A stretch of DNA of 35,017 nt. Origin: Christensenellaceae bacterium Phil7 (GTDB lineage: Bacteria > Bacillota > Clostridia > Christensenellales > CAG-138). The stretch's first letter is position 1. Each line of letters begins with the position of its first letter. Both the position numbers and the translations under genes were made by a program. This document shows, one piece after another, positions 15,364 to 24,938 of the stretch. Where the stretch lies: the NCBI GenBank assembly GCA_001940845.1, contig MSGV01000029.1, positions 117,833 through 152,849 of the forward strand, given 5' to 3'. Below the pieces are notes generated by a model. The model was given only the letters and a program-made list of their open reading frames with translations. It was not told the origin of the DNA and did not search any database.

Positions 15364-18300
15364 TCAACTTTTCTTTTGCACCAGGGCCACATTTTTCTCT
15401 CCCAGCAGACCTTTGAGCTCCATCATCAATTTGGGACTGCTATTTACCCAAAGCTCCTTCGATATCAAAAATTTTTTTCCGCTTACGGCGTTTGCGAATA
15501 TTACCTCTATATTTCCCGGATATCTGCGGAGTATCTCCATTGCTCTGCTCTGAAGGAATAATGTTTCTGCGGTAAAATTGAGCCCCAAGCGATATTTCTG
15601 CCCTTTACGCAGCGGAATGACTTCGTCCACCAGGATTGAATTCACTCTATCCTCTCGTATCGAAAGCTTGCCCATAATAACCACTTTCTGATCGTTAAAA
15701 AGGAGGGATGCATATTTTTGATATGTGCTTGGAAATACGGCGAGCTCTACAGACCCAGTCATATCTTCAAGATTACCATATGCCATCATTCCGGCCCCTG
15801 ACTTTATCGGTCTTGTTCGCATTCCACTTATGATTCCACCCAAACGTAAGCTGGTTCCATCATGAATATCTCCATGCATTTCATCAGCATCTGCTGCATC
15901 ACGGCAGCAACAGCCCAGCGCATTGAGCTCCTGCTCATATTCCATGAGCGGATGACCGCTTATATAAATTCCCATAACATCACGTTCCATATTTAGAAGG
16001 GTTTCAATTGGGAACTCCTTCTTCATTTCAGGATTTTCGGATTTGGCTGCAAATTCCTGTACGACATCCCCAAAATCGAAAAAGGAAAGCTGCCCGGTTT
16101 CCATTCTTTTTCTCTCCATATTTGCTGATGCAAGCTCCTGTTCGTAGTTCGCCATCAGATACATGCGAGATATACCCATGTTATCAAAGCATCCGGCTTT
16201 GATTAAGCCTTCAACCAGCCTTTTATTCAAGCCACTCACACGTCTTGCAAAGTCTGAAAAATCGATGAAATCACCATTTTTTCTGCGCTGAGCCAATAGC
16301 TCCGTTATCGCACCTTCTCCAACATTACGAATTGCAGCAAGTCCGAAGCGGATAGCCCCCGCTTCCACGGAAAATTTAGCACGGCTTCGGTTTATATCCG
16401 GCGGAAGCAAAGCAATATTGTGTTTTCGCGCATAGTAGATATAGCTTGTGATCTTATCTGTATCGCTAATATAGCTATTCATTAGCGCCGTAATGAATTG
16501 AGCAGGATACAGACATTTGAGCAGCCCCGTTCGATATGTAAGCACTGCATACCCTGCTGCATGCGCCTTATTAAAGGCATAAGAAGCAAAATCCATCATT
16601 TCATCAAATATTTTTTCTGCCGCTTCATGGCTTACTCCGCGCCGCAATGCTCCATCGACCTTTATCTCGCCATCCTCCACAATACCATTTATGAAATTTT
16701 CCCTTTCCTTCTCCATGACATCGTGCTTTTTTTTGCTCATAGCACGTCGAATCAGATCGCTTCTGCCGAGCGAATATCCGGCAAGATCGCGTACAATCTG
16801 CATAACCTGTTCCTGATAAACCATACATCCATATGTGGTATCAAGTATCGGGCGAAGAAGCTCCGTCTCATATCTTATAGCATTCCGATTCTGTTTGCCC
16901 TCAAGATATCGCGGAATCTGCTCCATTGGGCCCGGTCTGAATAGGGAAATCCCCGCAATAATATCCTCAAGGCTGTCAGGCTTCATCTGTATCATAAACT
17001 GAGTCATCCCTGCTGATTCAAGCTGAAAAACACCCGTTGTATCTCCGGAGCGGATCATTTCATACACACGTTCATCATCATAATTGCAGTTGTTAAAATC
17101 CGGCGCAAGCAGACCTTCCTCTTTGATAAAATCGCAGCAATCCCGAATAACAGTAAGCGTACGAAGCCCAAGAAAATCGATTTTCAGCATTCCAAGCTCT
17201 TCAATTTCTGTCATCGTAAATTGTGTCGTGATCGCTTCATCATTCCTCTGCAAGGGGACTAAATCCATAGTTGGGAGCGATGATATCACCACACCAGCCG
17301 CATGTGTCGATGTATTCCTGGGCAGACCCTCCACCTTGAGCGAAAGATCCATAAGTCTCTTTATCTGCTCATCCGTATCACATAGCGTTTTAAGCTCCGG
17401 AACCAGCTCCAATGCTGTTTTTAGATTCATATCCTTCATCTGCGGAATTAGCTTTGCCACCCTGTCAACATCCTGATACGGGATTCTCAAAACCCTTCCG
17501 ACATCGCGAATTGCGCCTCGTGCCGCCATCGTACCAAATGTGACGATTTGAGCCACATGGTCATTTCCATATTTTTGCTTTACATATTCGATTACCTCTG
17601 GGCGCCGTTCATAACAGAAATCGACATCGAAATCGGGCATACTGACTCTTTCAGGGTTAAGAAATCTTTCAAAAAGAAGATTGTATTTTATTGGATCAAT
17701 ATCGGTTATTCCCATTGCATATGCGGCAATACTTGCCGCGCCGCTTCCACGACCCGGTCCTACTGCGATCCCTTTTGATTTAGCAAAGTTTATGAAATCC
17801 CAAACTATGAGGTAATAGTCTACAAAGCCCATCCTGGTTATTACATCCAGTTCGTAATTAAGCCTGTCCCAATGCTCCTCGGTGGGCTCTCCATAGCGAC
17901 GATGCAAGCCTTCGTTACAAAGCTTATGCAAATAGCTTGGATTATCCATGCCTTCCGGTGCTGTGAAGCCCGGCAGTCTTCGCTTGCCAAATTCAATCGT
18001 CAGGTTACACTTTTCAACGATCTCCTGTGTGTTGTCTATGGAATCCTCATAGCCATACATTCGGGAGCGCATTTCTGCCTCGCTCTTGAGATAGAATTCC
18101 TCCGTTTCCATACGCATTCGGTTGGTCTCATCAACAAAACGTCCTGTCTGTATGCATAGAAGTACATCCTGTGCTTCGGCATCCTCTTTTCGCACATAAT
18201 GAATATCATTAGTTGCAACCGTTTTTATTTCAAGCTCCCTTGCAAGCTCATTAAGCTTCGGAAGCACAACCAATTGCTCCGATATGCCATGATTCTGAAG

Positions 18301-18810
18301 TTCGATATAGTAATCCTCGCCAAATAGTTCTTTGTACCATAATGCCCTCTTCCGAGCCTCATCATATCTATTGCTTAACAGAAGCTGAGGTATCTCCCCT
18401 GCAAGACATGCCGACAGACATACAATTCCATCATGATATTTCTCAAGCAGTTGGTGATCAATTCTGGGGCGATAATAGAAACCATCAATAAATGCTATCG
18501 ACGAGAGTTTTATCAAATTACGGTAGCCCATTTCATTCTTAGCCAGTAAAATCAGATGCGCATTCTCTCGCATTCCCGTCTTATCTGAAATAGACTGCGG
18601 TGCAACATATGCCTCCATGCCGATTATAGGCTTTATGCCTTCCTTCATGCAGGCCTTATAGAACTCTATTATCCCATACATATTGCCATGATCCGTAATT
18701 GAAAGGCTCTGCATACCAAGCTCCTTTGCACGAGCAACCAGCTCCTTGATGCGCGCTGCTCCATCCAGCAGGCTGTATTCTGTATGAACATGAAGATGTG
18801 TAAATGCCAA
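15364..18810 (-). CDS. dnaE: DNA polymerase III alpha subunit (DnaE)
   Basis: A 1148-residue replicative polymerase. The ATG at 18810 has a strong AAGGAGGGGAG upstream. The N-terminal PHP domain begins with 'FTHLHVHTEYSLLDG'. The palm has 'GPGRGSGAASIAAYAMGI' and the catalytic 'PDFDVDF' near residues 393-399. The helix-hairpin-helix region follows 'GLNKRLVEGLIKAGCFD', and a C-terminal OB-fold lies around 'GSVELAVFPSTYQKY' and 'EDRVNSILVDEV'. There is no inserted exonuclease domain, so it is a DnaE rather than a PolC; Clostridia normally carry both. It forms the head of a dnaE-pfkA-rlmD unit. Confidence 0.97.
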   Translation of the reverse strand: MAFTHLHVHTEYSLLDGAARIKELVARAKELGMQSLSITDHGNMYGIIEFYKACMKEGIKPIIGMEAYVAPQSISDKTGMRENAHLILLAKNEMGYRNLIKLSSIAFIDGFYYRPRIDHQLLEKYHDGIVCLSACLAGEIPQLLLSNRYDEARKRALWYKELFGEDYYIELQNHGISEQLVVLPKLNELARELEIKTVATNDIHYVRKEDAEAQDVLLCIQTGRFVDETNRMRMETEEFYLKSEAEMRSRMYGYEDSIDNTQEIVEKCNLTIEFGKRRLPGFTAPEGMDNPSYLHKLCNEGLHRRYGEPTEEHWDRLNYELDVITRMGFVDYYLIVWDFINFAKSKGIAVGPGRGSGAASIAAYAMGITDIDPIKYNLLFERFLNPERVSMPDFDVDFCYERRPEVIEYVKQKYGNDHVAQIVTFGTMAARGAIRDVGRVLRIPYQDVDRVAKLIPQMKDMNLKTALELVPELKTLCDTDEQIKRLMDLSLKVEGLPRNTSTHAAGVVISSLPTMDLVPLQRNDEAITTQFTMTEIEELGMLKIDFLGLRTLTVIRDCCDFIKEEGLLAPDFNNCNYDDERVYEMIRSGDTTGVFQLESAGMTQFMIQMKPDSLEDIIAGISLFRPGPMEQIPRYLEGKQNRNAIRYETELLRPILDTTYGCMVYQEQVMQIVRDLAGYSLGRSDLIRRAMSKKKHDVMEKERENFINGIVEDGEIKVDGALRRGVSHEAAEKIFDEMMDFASYAFNKAHAAGYAVLTYRTGLLKCLYPAQFITALMNSYISDTDKITSYIYYARKHNIALLPPDINRSRAKFSVEAGAIRFGLAAIRNVGEGAITELLAQRRKNGDFIDFSDFARRVSGLNKRLVEGLIKAGCFDNMGISRMYLMANYEQELASANMERKRMETGQLSFFDFGDVVQEFAAKSENPEMKKEFPIETLLNMERDVMGIYISGHPLMEYEQELNALGCCCRDAADADEMHGDIHDGTSLRLGGIISGMRTRPIKSGAGMMAYGNLEDMTGSVELAVFPSTYQKYASLLFNDQKVVIMGKLSIREDRVNSILVDEVIPLRKGQKYRLGLNFTAETLFLQSRAMEILRRYPGNIEVIFANAVSGKKFLISKELWVNSSPKLMMELKGLLGEKNVALVQKKS

Positions 18811-18890
18811 ATTTCTCCCCTCCTTCTTATATGATTTTATTTAAACACCATTCCTCTATTTCGTAAATACACGGAATGATAAGCAAGCTA

Positions 18891-19838
18891 TCAATACCTG
18901 CCGCTTCTAATTTCGTATGCCATCTCCGAAAGCTTTTTAAGTCTATAGTTAACTGCAGACCTGCCCAATTGCAGCTCCTCAGCCATCTCATTTAACGTCA
19001 TATCCGAGTTATTTAATCTTACCTCAGCAACAGCACGAAGCGGATCCGGAAGCCTTTCAAATCCAACAGCGTCAGCAATCGTTCGTATATCGTCTATTTG
19101 TTTCAGGGCGCTCCTTGTGGAACGCTCCAGGTTTGCATTGATACAGTTCACTCCTCGATTAGCCTCATTGCTTGCCTGCTTGACTATTCTAAGATCAGCA
19201 ACCTCCATCATGGCGGATGAGGCACCAAGCAATGCAAGCAAATTTTCCAAGCTTTCGCCTTCTTTAATGTACAATATTTCGTTGTTTTTTCGTTTTCCAA
19301 CTCTATATTTGATATCAAACTCCGCAATGATATCACCGGCAAACTCGATCAATTTCATGTTTCTCATCACGAATTCGGCATGGTACGCCTTTTTAGGCTC
19401 TGTTGCCGTTCCACAAGCAAGGAACAAGCCTCGGAGAAAAGCCTTTTTCTGCGTATCAGTCTTAACATTATCTGTTGGTATAACCATCTCATAGCACGGA
19501 ATGCCGCTCCGATCAAGACTCATAAAGCCTATCTTCAGCAGGAAATCCTCAAGTGCATCTCCATAGATCAGCAATTCATGATATACAGCCGACAGCCTCT
19601 CATGTTCCACCCTGGTTATCGAAAACTCAACTCCAAAATGCTGATAGGCAAGCTTTGCAGCAAAAAGTATTGCTGCTTCACTTTCGCTTACGAAGTGTAC
19701 TCCCCATTTTCGTAATTCCGCAGAGTAGCTAAGAGATCCTATTCCAAGCGTAAATGCGGATAAGAGTGCTAGGGCATCACCCTGTCTTCGAATGCGATTT
19801 TCCGTTATCTCCTGTTTTATTTGGGATGAAAAACTCAT
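18891..19838 (-). CDS. whiA: WhiA family DNA-binding protein
   Basis: A 315-residue protein, the usual WhiA length. The N-terminal half is the degenerate LAGLIDADG-like fold ('FLRGLFLACGTATEPKKAYH', 'GEFVM'-like strand), and the C-terminal helix-turn-helix is clear in 'MTLNEMAEELQLGRSAVNYR'. WhiA controls sporulation in Streptomyces and affects division and chromosome segregation in Bacillus. It starts at the ATG at 19838, 14 bp after rapZ, so the two are translationally close. The yvcK gene that often lies between rapZ and whiA in Firmicutes is absent here. Confidence 0.95.
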   Translation of the reverse strand: MSFSSQIKQEITENRIRRQGDALALLSAFTLGIGSLSYSAELRKWGVHFVSESEAAILFAAKLAYQHFGVEFSITRVEHERLSAVYHELLIYGDALEDFLLKIGFMSLDRSGIPCYEMVIPTDNVKTDTQKKAFLRGLFLACGTATEPKKAYHAEFVMRNMKLIEFAGDIIAEFDIKYRVGKRKNNEILYIKEGESLENLLALLGASSAMMEVADLRIVKQASNEANRGVNCINANLERSTRSALKQIDDIRTIADAVGFERLPDPLRAVAEVRLNNSDMTLNEMAEELQLGRSAVNYRLKKLSEMAYEIRSGRY

Positions 19839-19852
19839 TTATTCACCAATAA

Positions 19853-20731
19853 TCATTGCTTTTTAAATCGCTCTCTTATTTCATCGGCCTCATCAATGAG
19901 ATCTCGATGCTCCAATATCACTGCATACTCATTTCTCAGTCTTTCATGCAGCGCTTCTGCCATTGCAACCGAACGATGTCTGCCGCCTGTACAGCCAAAA
20001 GCGATCATTATCCTCCGCTTTCCCTGTTCCATAAAAGCCGGGATCATAAACTCCATCATATTTACTATCTGATCCAATTGACAAGCAACCCTCTCATCCG
20101 AAAATACAAAATCGCGAACCGGCCTGTCCCTTCCGGAAAGTTCTCTCAAATCATCCTCATAGAACGGATTCGGTGTATAACGCATATCGAATACGAAGTC
20201 TGCATTCTGTGGGATACCTCTTTTGAAACCAAAGCTGGAGATAATCAGCCGCATCGGAACATTTTCACCACGCAGCAGCAAACCTTCAATGATCTGCGAA
20301 AGTTCACGCGGTTTCATATTCGTCGTATCCAATATGTATTTGGCTTTATCTCGCAGCGGCGCAAGTATCTCATGCTCAAGCATGATTCCCTTTAATACAT
20401 CATCATCCATTGGATGCCTGCGGCGAGTTTCACTATAGCGACGCTGAAGCACTGCATCATCACATTCCAAAAACATTATATCGTGGGAATATTCCAATGA
20501 CTGCAGCTCCTTAAATGTTTCAAGCGGGTTATATCCAAATAATGACTCCCTGCTATCTATCACCAAGGCTATTCTTTGAAGCTCATTGCTGCTCCCTGCG
20601 CAGAGATCAAGATATTGCTTAACCAGCTGACATGGAATATTGTCCGCACAAACAAAACCTATGTCCTCCAATATACTCAATGCAGTAGATTTTCCCGCAC
20701 CGGATAATCCGGTGACAATCAAGATATACAT
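19853..20731 (-). CDS. rapZ: RapZ/YvcJ family nucleotide-binding adapter
   Basis: A 292-residue protein of standard RapZ length. The Walker A motif 'GLSGAGKS' is at residues 8-15, 'CADNIPCQLV' follows, and the C-terminal signature 'GCTGGRHRSVAMAE' is complete. In E. coli RapZ delivers the sRNA GlmZ to RNase E and links to glucosamine-6-phosphate synthesis; in Bacillus YvcJ hydrolyses GTP and its target is less clear. The ATG at 20731 has GGAAGGGA just upstream. The position between murB and whiA is typical of Clostridia. Confidence 0.95.
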   Translation of the reverse strand: MYILIVTGLSGAGKSTALSILEDIGFVCADNIPCQLVKQYLDLCAGSSNELQRIALVIDSRESLFGYNPLETFKELQSLEYSHDIMFLECDDAVLQRRYSETRRRHPMDDDVLKGIMLEHEILAPLRDKAKYILDTTNMKPRELSQIIEGLLLRGENVPMRLIISSFGFKRGIPQNADFVFDMRYTPNPFYEDDLRELSGRDRPVRDFVFSDERVACQLDQIVNMMEFMIPAFMEQGKRRIMIAFGCTGGRHRSVAMAEALHERLRNEYAVILEHRDLIDEADEIRERFKKQ

Positions 20732-20820
20732 ATTTTCCCTTCCGTGGTTTTTCTCCCCTGTAATAATGCTGAACTTTTCTACAGCTCAATATAAAATTAT
20801 GTTTATTAAAAATCAAGCAC

Positions 20821-21762
20821 CTATCTTAACGATTTCAAGCTTTGCTCTGTAACCAGTTTAACCTCCGGCTCAAGCTGCACTCCAAAAACCGCAAAAACAC
20901 GTTCCTGTACTTCATCCATAAGCATTGCTACATCTGCAAAGCTTGCTCCGCCCATATTTACTACAAAGCCCGCATGCTTTTCGCTTATCATAGCATTTCC
21001 GATACGAAATCCCTTAAGACCTGCATCCTCTATCAGCTTGGCAGCAAAATGACCCTCCGGGCGTTTAAACGTACTGCCAGCGGACGGCAGATCTATGGGC
21101 TGCTTGCTTCTGCGTCGTCGGCTGTATTCCTCCATCAATATGCTTGCACTGCCATCATCAGGCAGGAGTTCGAAACTGCCACCAAGTATAACCGCATTTG
21201 GAAAAGAGAATGCAGAATAGCGATAGCCCATTTCATCCGGATCCAACTCGTGCTCAAATATTTCTCCGGATTTAAACAGGCGCACGGTCTTTAATACATC
21301 CTTAAGCTCTCCGCCATATGCGCCGGCATTCATAGCTATTCCTCCCCCAATTGAGCCCGGAATGCCCGCTGCCCATTCGAGCCCCTTGAAGCCCGCATTG
21401 ACACTGGCTCTTGCAACAGTACAGAGAAGCGCACCCGCATCCGCATAAAGCGCTTTACCATTCAAGCTATATTCGGAGTAATTTTCACCAAGCCTTATAA
21501 ATATCGCATCTATAGGCTCATCCTGCACTAGCAGATTGCTTCCATTGCCAAATACAAAATACGGATAGTCCATAGCTTTGGCCGCTTCAATTAATATATT
21601 CAGTTCGTTCTCATTTTTAGGCTCTGCCAATAATGAGACGCATCCTCCTATGCGGAAGCTTGTATAATTCTTTGCCGGGACATCCCGTTTGTATTCAATG
21701 CTGCCCAAGAGAGCAATTAATTCATCAAGTTTCTTCAAGTTACGCTTCATACTTAGCCTCAT
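20821..21762 (-). CDS. murB: UDP-N-acetylenolpyruvoylglucosamine reductase
   Basis: About 313 residues, a FAD enzyme that reduces UDP-GlcNAc-enolpyruvate to UDP-MurNAc for peptidoglycan. Visible signatures: 'NYTSFRIGG', 'FVFGNGSNLLV', 'GLEWAAGIPGSIGGGIAMNA' (FAD binding), 'SAGSTFKRPEGHFAAKLIE' with the catalytic Ser, and 'QLEPEVKLV' with the C-terminal catalytic Glu. It is the type II (Bacillus-like) form. Start choice is open among TTG 21765, ATG 21762 and ATG 21750, which all lie within reach of GGAG/GAGG sites. It is the first gene of the murB-rapZ-whiA block. Confidence 0.95.
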   Translation of the reverse strand: MRLSMKRNLKKLDELIALLGSIEYKRDVPAKNYTSFRIGGCVSLLAEPKNENELNILIEAAKAMDYPYFVFGNGSNLLVQDEPIDAIFIRLGENYSEYSLNGKALYADAGALLCTVARASVNAGFKGLEWAAGIPGSIGGGIAMNAGAYGGELKDVLKTVRLFKSGEIFEHELDPDEMGYRYSAFSFPNAVILGGSFELLPDDGSASILMEEYSRRRRSKQPIDLPSAGSTFKRPEGHFAAKLIEDAGLKGFRIGNAMISEKHAGFVVNMGGASFADVAMLMDEVQERVFAVFGVQLEPEVKLVTEQSLKSLR

Positions 21763-21835
21763 CAAACATTACTCCAAGTATATCTTACAACAAAATAGCA
21801 CCATTGTAAACATCATGAAGCAAGTTTTTCACTTT

Positions 21836-22741
21836 CTATTCTCCACGGAAATTGGAGATATGATCTAAGTTTTCGCTTATCCTCAGATATGCCTGCCCAA
21901 GGAAATCCTGCTCATACTTTAGCTCCGCATCATTTCCCAGCGGCATAAGACCAAGCTCGCATAATTTTTTCTGGTTTTGTTCCGAAAATATTTTTGAAAC
22001 GAATTCATAGATATATGGGAGCTTTAATTCATCACAGCTTATCCCTATTCCCAAAAACTGGACTAATGCCGTGCCGTCCTCAAATGTCATTACCTCAAAA
22101 GATTTTATCTTTCCTGACAGGGCGGAGCGCATCATATCGCCTACTGCTCGCGCATCGCCTATGCAGCAATCCGCTTTTCCAGCTTTAAAGTCCTCCGGTT
22201 TATTTTGCTCTGCGGCATCAATATCCACAAAATTATCAGGATCAAGCCTTGCGGAATCATACATAAGAAGTCTGCATGAAGCCGCATATGGTACTGCATA
22301 TACATTAGAATTAATCTCTCCTAGTGCAAGATCAGTAAGCCTTCCAAAGCGTTCGACCAAATCGGTATCGAAAGCCATTAGCATTGATTCATCGACAAAA
22401 CCGGCGGGAAAACTCAGCACATCCGGAAATTCAGCATTTGATAGCCGTGCTTTGGCCTCCTCCAAAGTTATAGACTCGACGTTAAGATACACTCCAAAAT
22501 GCTGCTTTTCAACAGTCCTTGCCGCATCCTTTAAAAAGCTCCCAACGCTGCCTAAATATGGGCGAAATTCAACGACATGCCATATGGTTATTTTTCCAGA
22601 GAATGGTTCCTCCCCATGCATCAACCATTCAGTGAAGCGGTTCCGGTGCAGATCATCCCCGACATATTTCGGAAGATAGAGGACGAACAGCACTATCAAA
22701 GGTATCATTACTATTGAAATTATTTTCGTAAAGCGTTTCAT
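21836..22741 (-). CDS. Membrane-anchored solute-binding-like protein
   Basis: A 301-residue protein with a short basic start and a hydrophobic segment at about residues 5-25, no lipobox cysteine, so probably an N-terminal signal anchor. 'GKITIWHVVEFRPYLGSVGS' and 'FPDVLSFPAGF' resemble the first lobe of family 1 extracellular sugar-binding proteins; 'NSNVYAVPYAASCRLLMYDS' matches the hinge region of that family. It is shorter than typical binding proteins (about 400 residues) and no permease or ATPase is adjacent. It may be a degenerate or sensory member. The ATG at 22741 has only a weak ribosome binding site. Confidence 0.6.
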   Translation of the reverse strand: MKRFTKIISIVMIPLIVLFVLYLPKYVGDDLHRNRFTEWLMHGEEPFSGKITIWHVVEFRPYLGSVGSFLKDAARTVEKQHFGVYLNVESITLEEAKARLSNAEFPDVLSFPAGFVDESMLMAFDTDLVERFGRLTDLALGEINSNVYAVPYAASCRLLMYDSARLDPDNFVDIDAAEQNKPEDFKAGKADCCIGDARAVGDMMRSALSGKIKSFEVMTFEDGTALVQFLGIGISCDELKLPYIYEFVSKIFSEQNQKKLCELGLMPLGNDAELKYEQDFLGQAYLRISENLDHISNFRGE

Positions 22742-22833
22742 GTTGAATTGTATGCATGAAAATTAAAAAGTGAAGTCGATTTTTTTCAGAAAACGAATAA
22801 AAACTATTAAGATTGCTTTTTACCCAATAAATG

Positions 22834-22876
22834 CTTCCCATTTTCGCCTCAGAAAAGCTGATTTGAAAATGGGAAG
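22834..22876. terminator. Long intergenic hairpin downstream of the SAD/P-loop gene
   Basis: CTTCCCATTTTC (22834-22845) and GAAAATGGGAAG (22865-22876) form a perfect 12-bp stem, with a smaller nested TCAG/CTGA stem in the loop. It lies 30 bp past the stop of the gene at 22907-23836 and before the next start. There is no strong T-run, so it may stabilise or attenuate the transcript rather than terminate it. Confidence 0.45.
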
Positions 22877-22906
22877 TTAGCTCGCGATTATTTACCACAG
22901 GATGGA

Positions 22907-23836
22907 TCACTCACTTGCAAGATCATTAAAATCATTTGCCTGTTCAACCTTAGAGTTCGGACCGACACGTCCGGCCAGCATATACTTATTTTTCAGAGGA
23001 TCATAAAAAACCTGCTTAACAAGTCTAAAATTTTCGACCTCACCCGTAGAATTCATATGCGTCCTAGGCCCGGTGCAATAATGAAGGATATCACCTATTT
23101 TAATATGGGCTTCATCAACATAGGAAACTCCTATATCCTGCCTTATGGCTTCCAGCACATCAGTCTCAAGCTTATTGATATCAAAATCCGGATACTTTGA
23201 AAATTCCAGAACAAACCCGTGCTTTATGTCCCCATGGCGACAATCCATAAGATAATCCTCTGGCATATATATCTCACAAAGATCCTCCGCAGTATGTGCC
23301 ATCCGACGATAAACTATGGACTTTCCAACTATGCGTTTAATCTCACCGGGAAGCGGACCAAATATGGTCGGACGATTTATTATGATCTCTTCCCCTACAC
23401 CTATCAATAAATCCGCATTGGTCTTGAGAAATGGATAGATCATATCAAAATGCTCTACTATAACTCGCTTACCATTCTTTACTGCATTAAGAATAGCATC
23501 GGCTAGCATATGCATCTGAGTAAATGCAGCCTCAAAGCGAATATCCAAATGATACGTATGCGCCGTAAAAAATCCACAGTCATCCTGATCCAATATCGGA
23601 AGCGGACGTGCATTAACTCCGTTATCATCGTTTGTCAGCTCAAGCCCGGGAAACATGCCCTTTATTATCATGCTCTTGCCAGAACCCGCCTCACCAATGA
23701 TACCTATGAGCTTATCATACGGACTCAAATACATCTGGGCGATTTGCATTCCAAGGTCATATATTCTGTCTCGTCCACGCGGAGCAAAGAATACAGAATA
23801 ATAATGGCTATTTTGCATCTTGCCTGAAAATGACAT
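22907..23836 (-). CDS. P-loop NTPase fused to an alanyl-tRNA-synthetase-type SAD domain
   Basis: A 309-residue protein. It starts at the ATG at 23836 after GAGGAGG. The N-terminal half is a P-loop domain with Walker A 'GEAGSGKS' (48-55). The C-terminal half resembles the second additional domain (tRNA_SAD) of alanyl- and threonyl-tRNA synthetases: 'RRMAHTAEDL' (177-186) aligns with the HxxxH motif but has Asp in place of the second His, and 'CTGPRTHMNSTGEVENF' (254-270) aligns with the CxxxH zinc motif. The combination is a conserved Firmicutes family of unknown function, annotated as an alanine-tRNA synthetase second additional domain protein. Editing of mischarged tRNA or a regulatory role is inferred, not shown. 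It has its own promoter. Confidence 0.7.
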   Translation of the reverse strand: MSFSGKMQNSHYYSVFFAPRGRDRIYDLGMQIAQMYLSPYDKLIGIIGEAGSGKSMIIKGMFPGLELTNDDNGVNARPLPILDQDDCGFFTAHTYHLDIRFEAAFTQMHMLADAILNAVKNGKRVIVEHFDMIYPFLKTNADLLIGVGEEIIINRPTIFGPLPGEIKRIVGKSIVYRRMAHTAEDLCEIYMPEDYLMDCRHGDIKHGFVLEFSKYPDFDINKLETDVLEAIRQDIGVSYVDEAHIKIGDILHYCTGPRTHMNSTGEVENFRLVKQVFYDPLKNKYMLAGRVGPNSKVEQANDFNDLASE

Positions 23837-23895
23837 AAAACCTCCTCAATCTATAAGCAGAACTTTACAGCGCTGCGCAGATTTATATTCATACC

Positions 23896-23924
23896 ATTAT
23901 AATATGAATCTTCCATTAAAGCAA
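23896..23924 (-). promoter_or_regulatory. Promoter of the P-loop/SAD gene
   Basis: On the minus strand TTGCTT (23924-23919), a 17-bp spacer and TATAAT (23901-23896), about 60 bp before the ATG at 23836. The rest of the gap between this promoter and the polysaccharide genes (23925-24047) shows nothing recognisable. Confidence 0.65.
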
Positions 23925-24047
23925 CAATTTTTGCTCGGTAAATCACGCATGTGGATATATACTCCGTTTCCATCTTCAGTCCATTCTCCGTACGCTGCCA
24001 ACCTGCTAAATGCTTATAATTAAACATTATATTAACAATCTTTTATT

Positions 24048-24152
24048 CTAAATGATCCGATCAAATTTAAGCTGCTCTGAATAACTTATCTGTTTCAAAG
24101 CCTTAGTCAGTGATTCTTTATCCTCTATCATGTTTATATAAATGCTGAACAT
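24048..24152 (-). CDS. Possible 34-residue small protein after wzz
   Basis: An ATG at 24152 directly follows the stop codon of the wzz-like gene (TAG-ATG) and opens 34 codons rich in charged and helix-forming residues (MIEDKESLTKALKQISYSEQ). The only upstream purine stretch is GAAGAT. It could be translated by coupling, could be the remnant of a deleted gene, or could be chance. No family is recognised. Confidence 0.25.
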   Translation of the reverse strand: MFSIYINMIEDKESLTKALKQISYSEQLKFDRII

Positions 24153-24818
24153 CTAACAATTATCTTCAGGCAATTCGCCTTTTTCGCATCGATCCTGATA
24201 TAAAAACTTTATAAAGAGTACGGAATATGTAATCACTACTGCCGCCATCCCAACAAGTATGTATGATGGCAAACCTATGCGATTGCAGGGGCTGTCATTA
24301 TAGACTCCATACTCATAAAGATTTACCTGCTTAAAGCCCATTGCATCGGCAATCTTTAACTGCCCTATCTCGCACAGCAAATCAACAATATTCTTGGCCA
24401 GATCCGGACTATCAGCTCTTACGCTAACCTCAAGTATTCGCGTGTTTTCCGGGTTTGTGGTAAAAATTTGTTTCCGAAGCGAATCATACTCCATATCCAA
24501 GTTCATTTGCTCAATAACAGCGTCAACAACAGCGTGACTTTTAAGAAGATAGGTGCAGTCATTAACAACCTTTAGAGCAAGTGCAAAATCCGCATCTGCC
24601 GAATCGTGAATATTGATCTCTTCCCGGCGCAGTATATAAAGTGTTGCCTTTGACTCATACTTTGGAGCAAACATCAAGGTCAAGCAGTTAATTCCAAATA
24701 CCATCCCAATGCTTATCAATAAAACGAGCAGCATGATCCACCAATGCTTTATCAATATTCTTATCAGATCTCCAAGAGTAACCACCCTTGTTTTGATTGA
24801 TTCATCCATCCTTTCCAC
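24153..24818 (-). CDS. Wzz-type polysaccharide chain-length determinant / co-polymerase
   Basis: About 221 residues with two membrane segments (about 24-45 and 183-207) around an extracytoplasmic domain. It begins with 'TLGDLIRILIKHWWIMLLVL' and has 'APKYESKATLYIL', both typical of Wzz/CapA/YveK-type proteins that set chain length and, in Gram-positives, activate a partner tyrosine kinase. The Pro-rich motif before the second segment is reduced to 'NRIGLPSYILVG'. The start is GTG 24818 or ATG 24809. It follows the FnlABC genes in the same direction; no kinase (CapB/YwqD) is in the window. Confidence 0.8.
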   Translation of the reverse strand: MERMDESIKTRVVTLGDLIRILIKHWWIMLLVLLISIGMVFGINCLTLMFAPKYESKATLYILRREEINIHDSADADFALALKVVNDCTYLLKSHAVVDAVIEQMNLDMEYDSLRKQIFTTNPENTRILEVSVRADSPDLAKNIVDLLCEIGQLKIADAMGFKQVNLYEYGVYNDSPCNRIGLPSYILVGMAAVVITYSVLFIKFLYQDRCEKGELPEDNC

Positions 24819-24938
24819 AATCCTTTCAATTTATTTTTATAAAGGTCATGCTATTCTCAACACCGATTATTGGGGCTGAGCCGATATCTCGTTTTCGCAA
24901 AAAATACGCACCCATTATGCTAACAGTACGCATAATCA

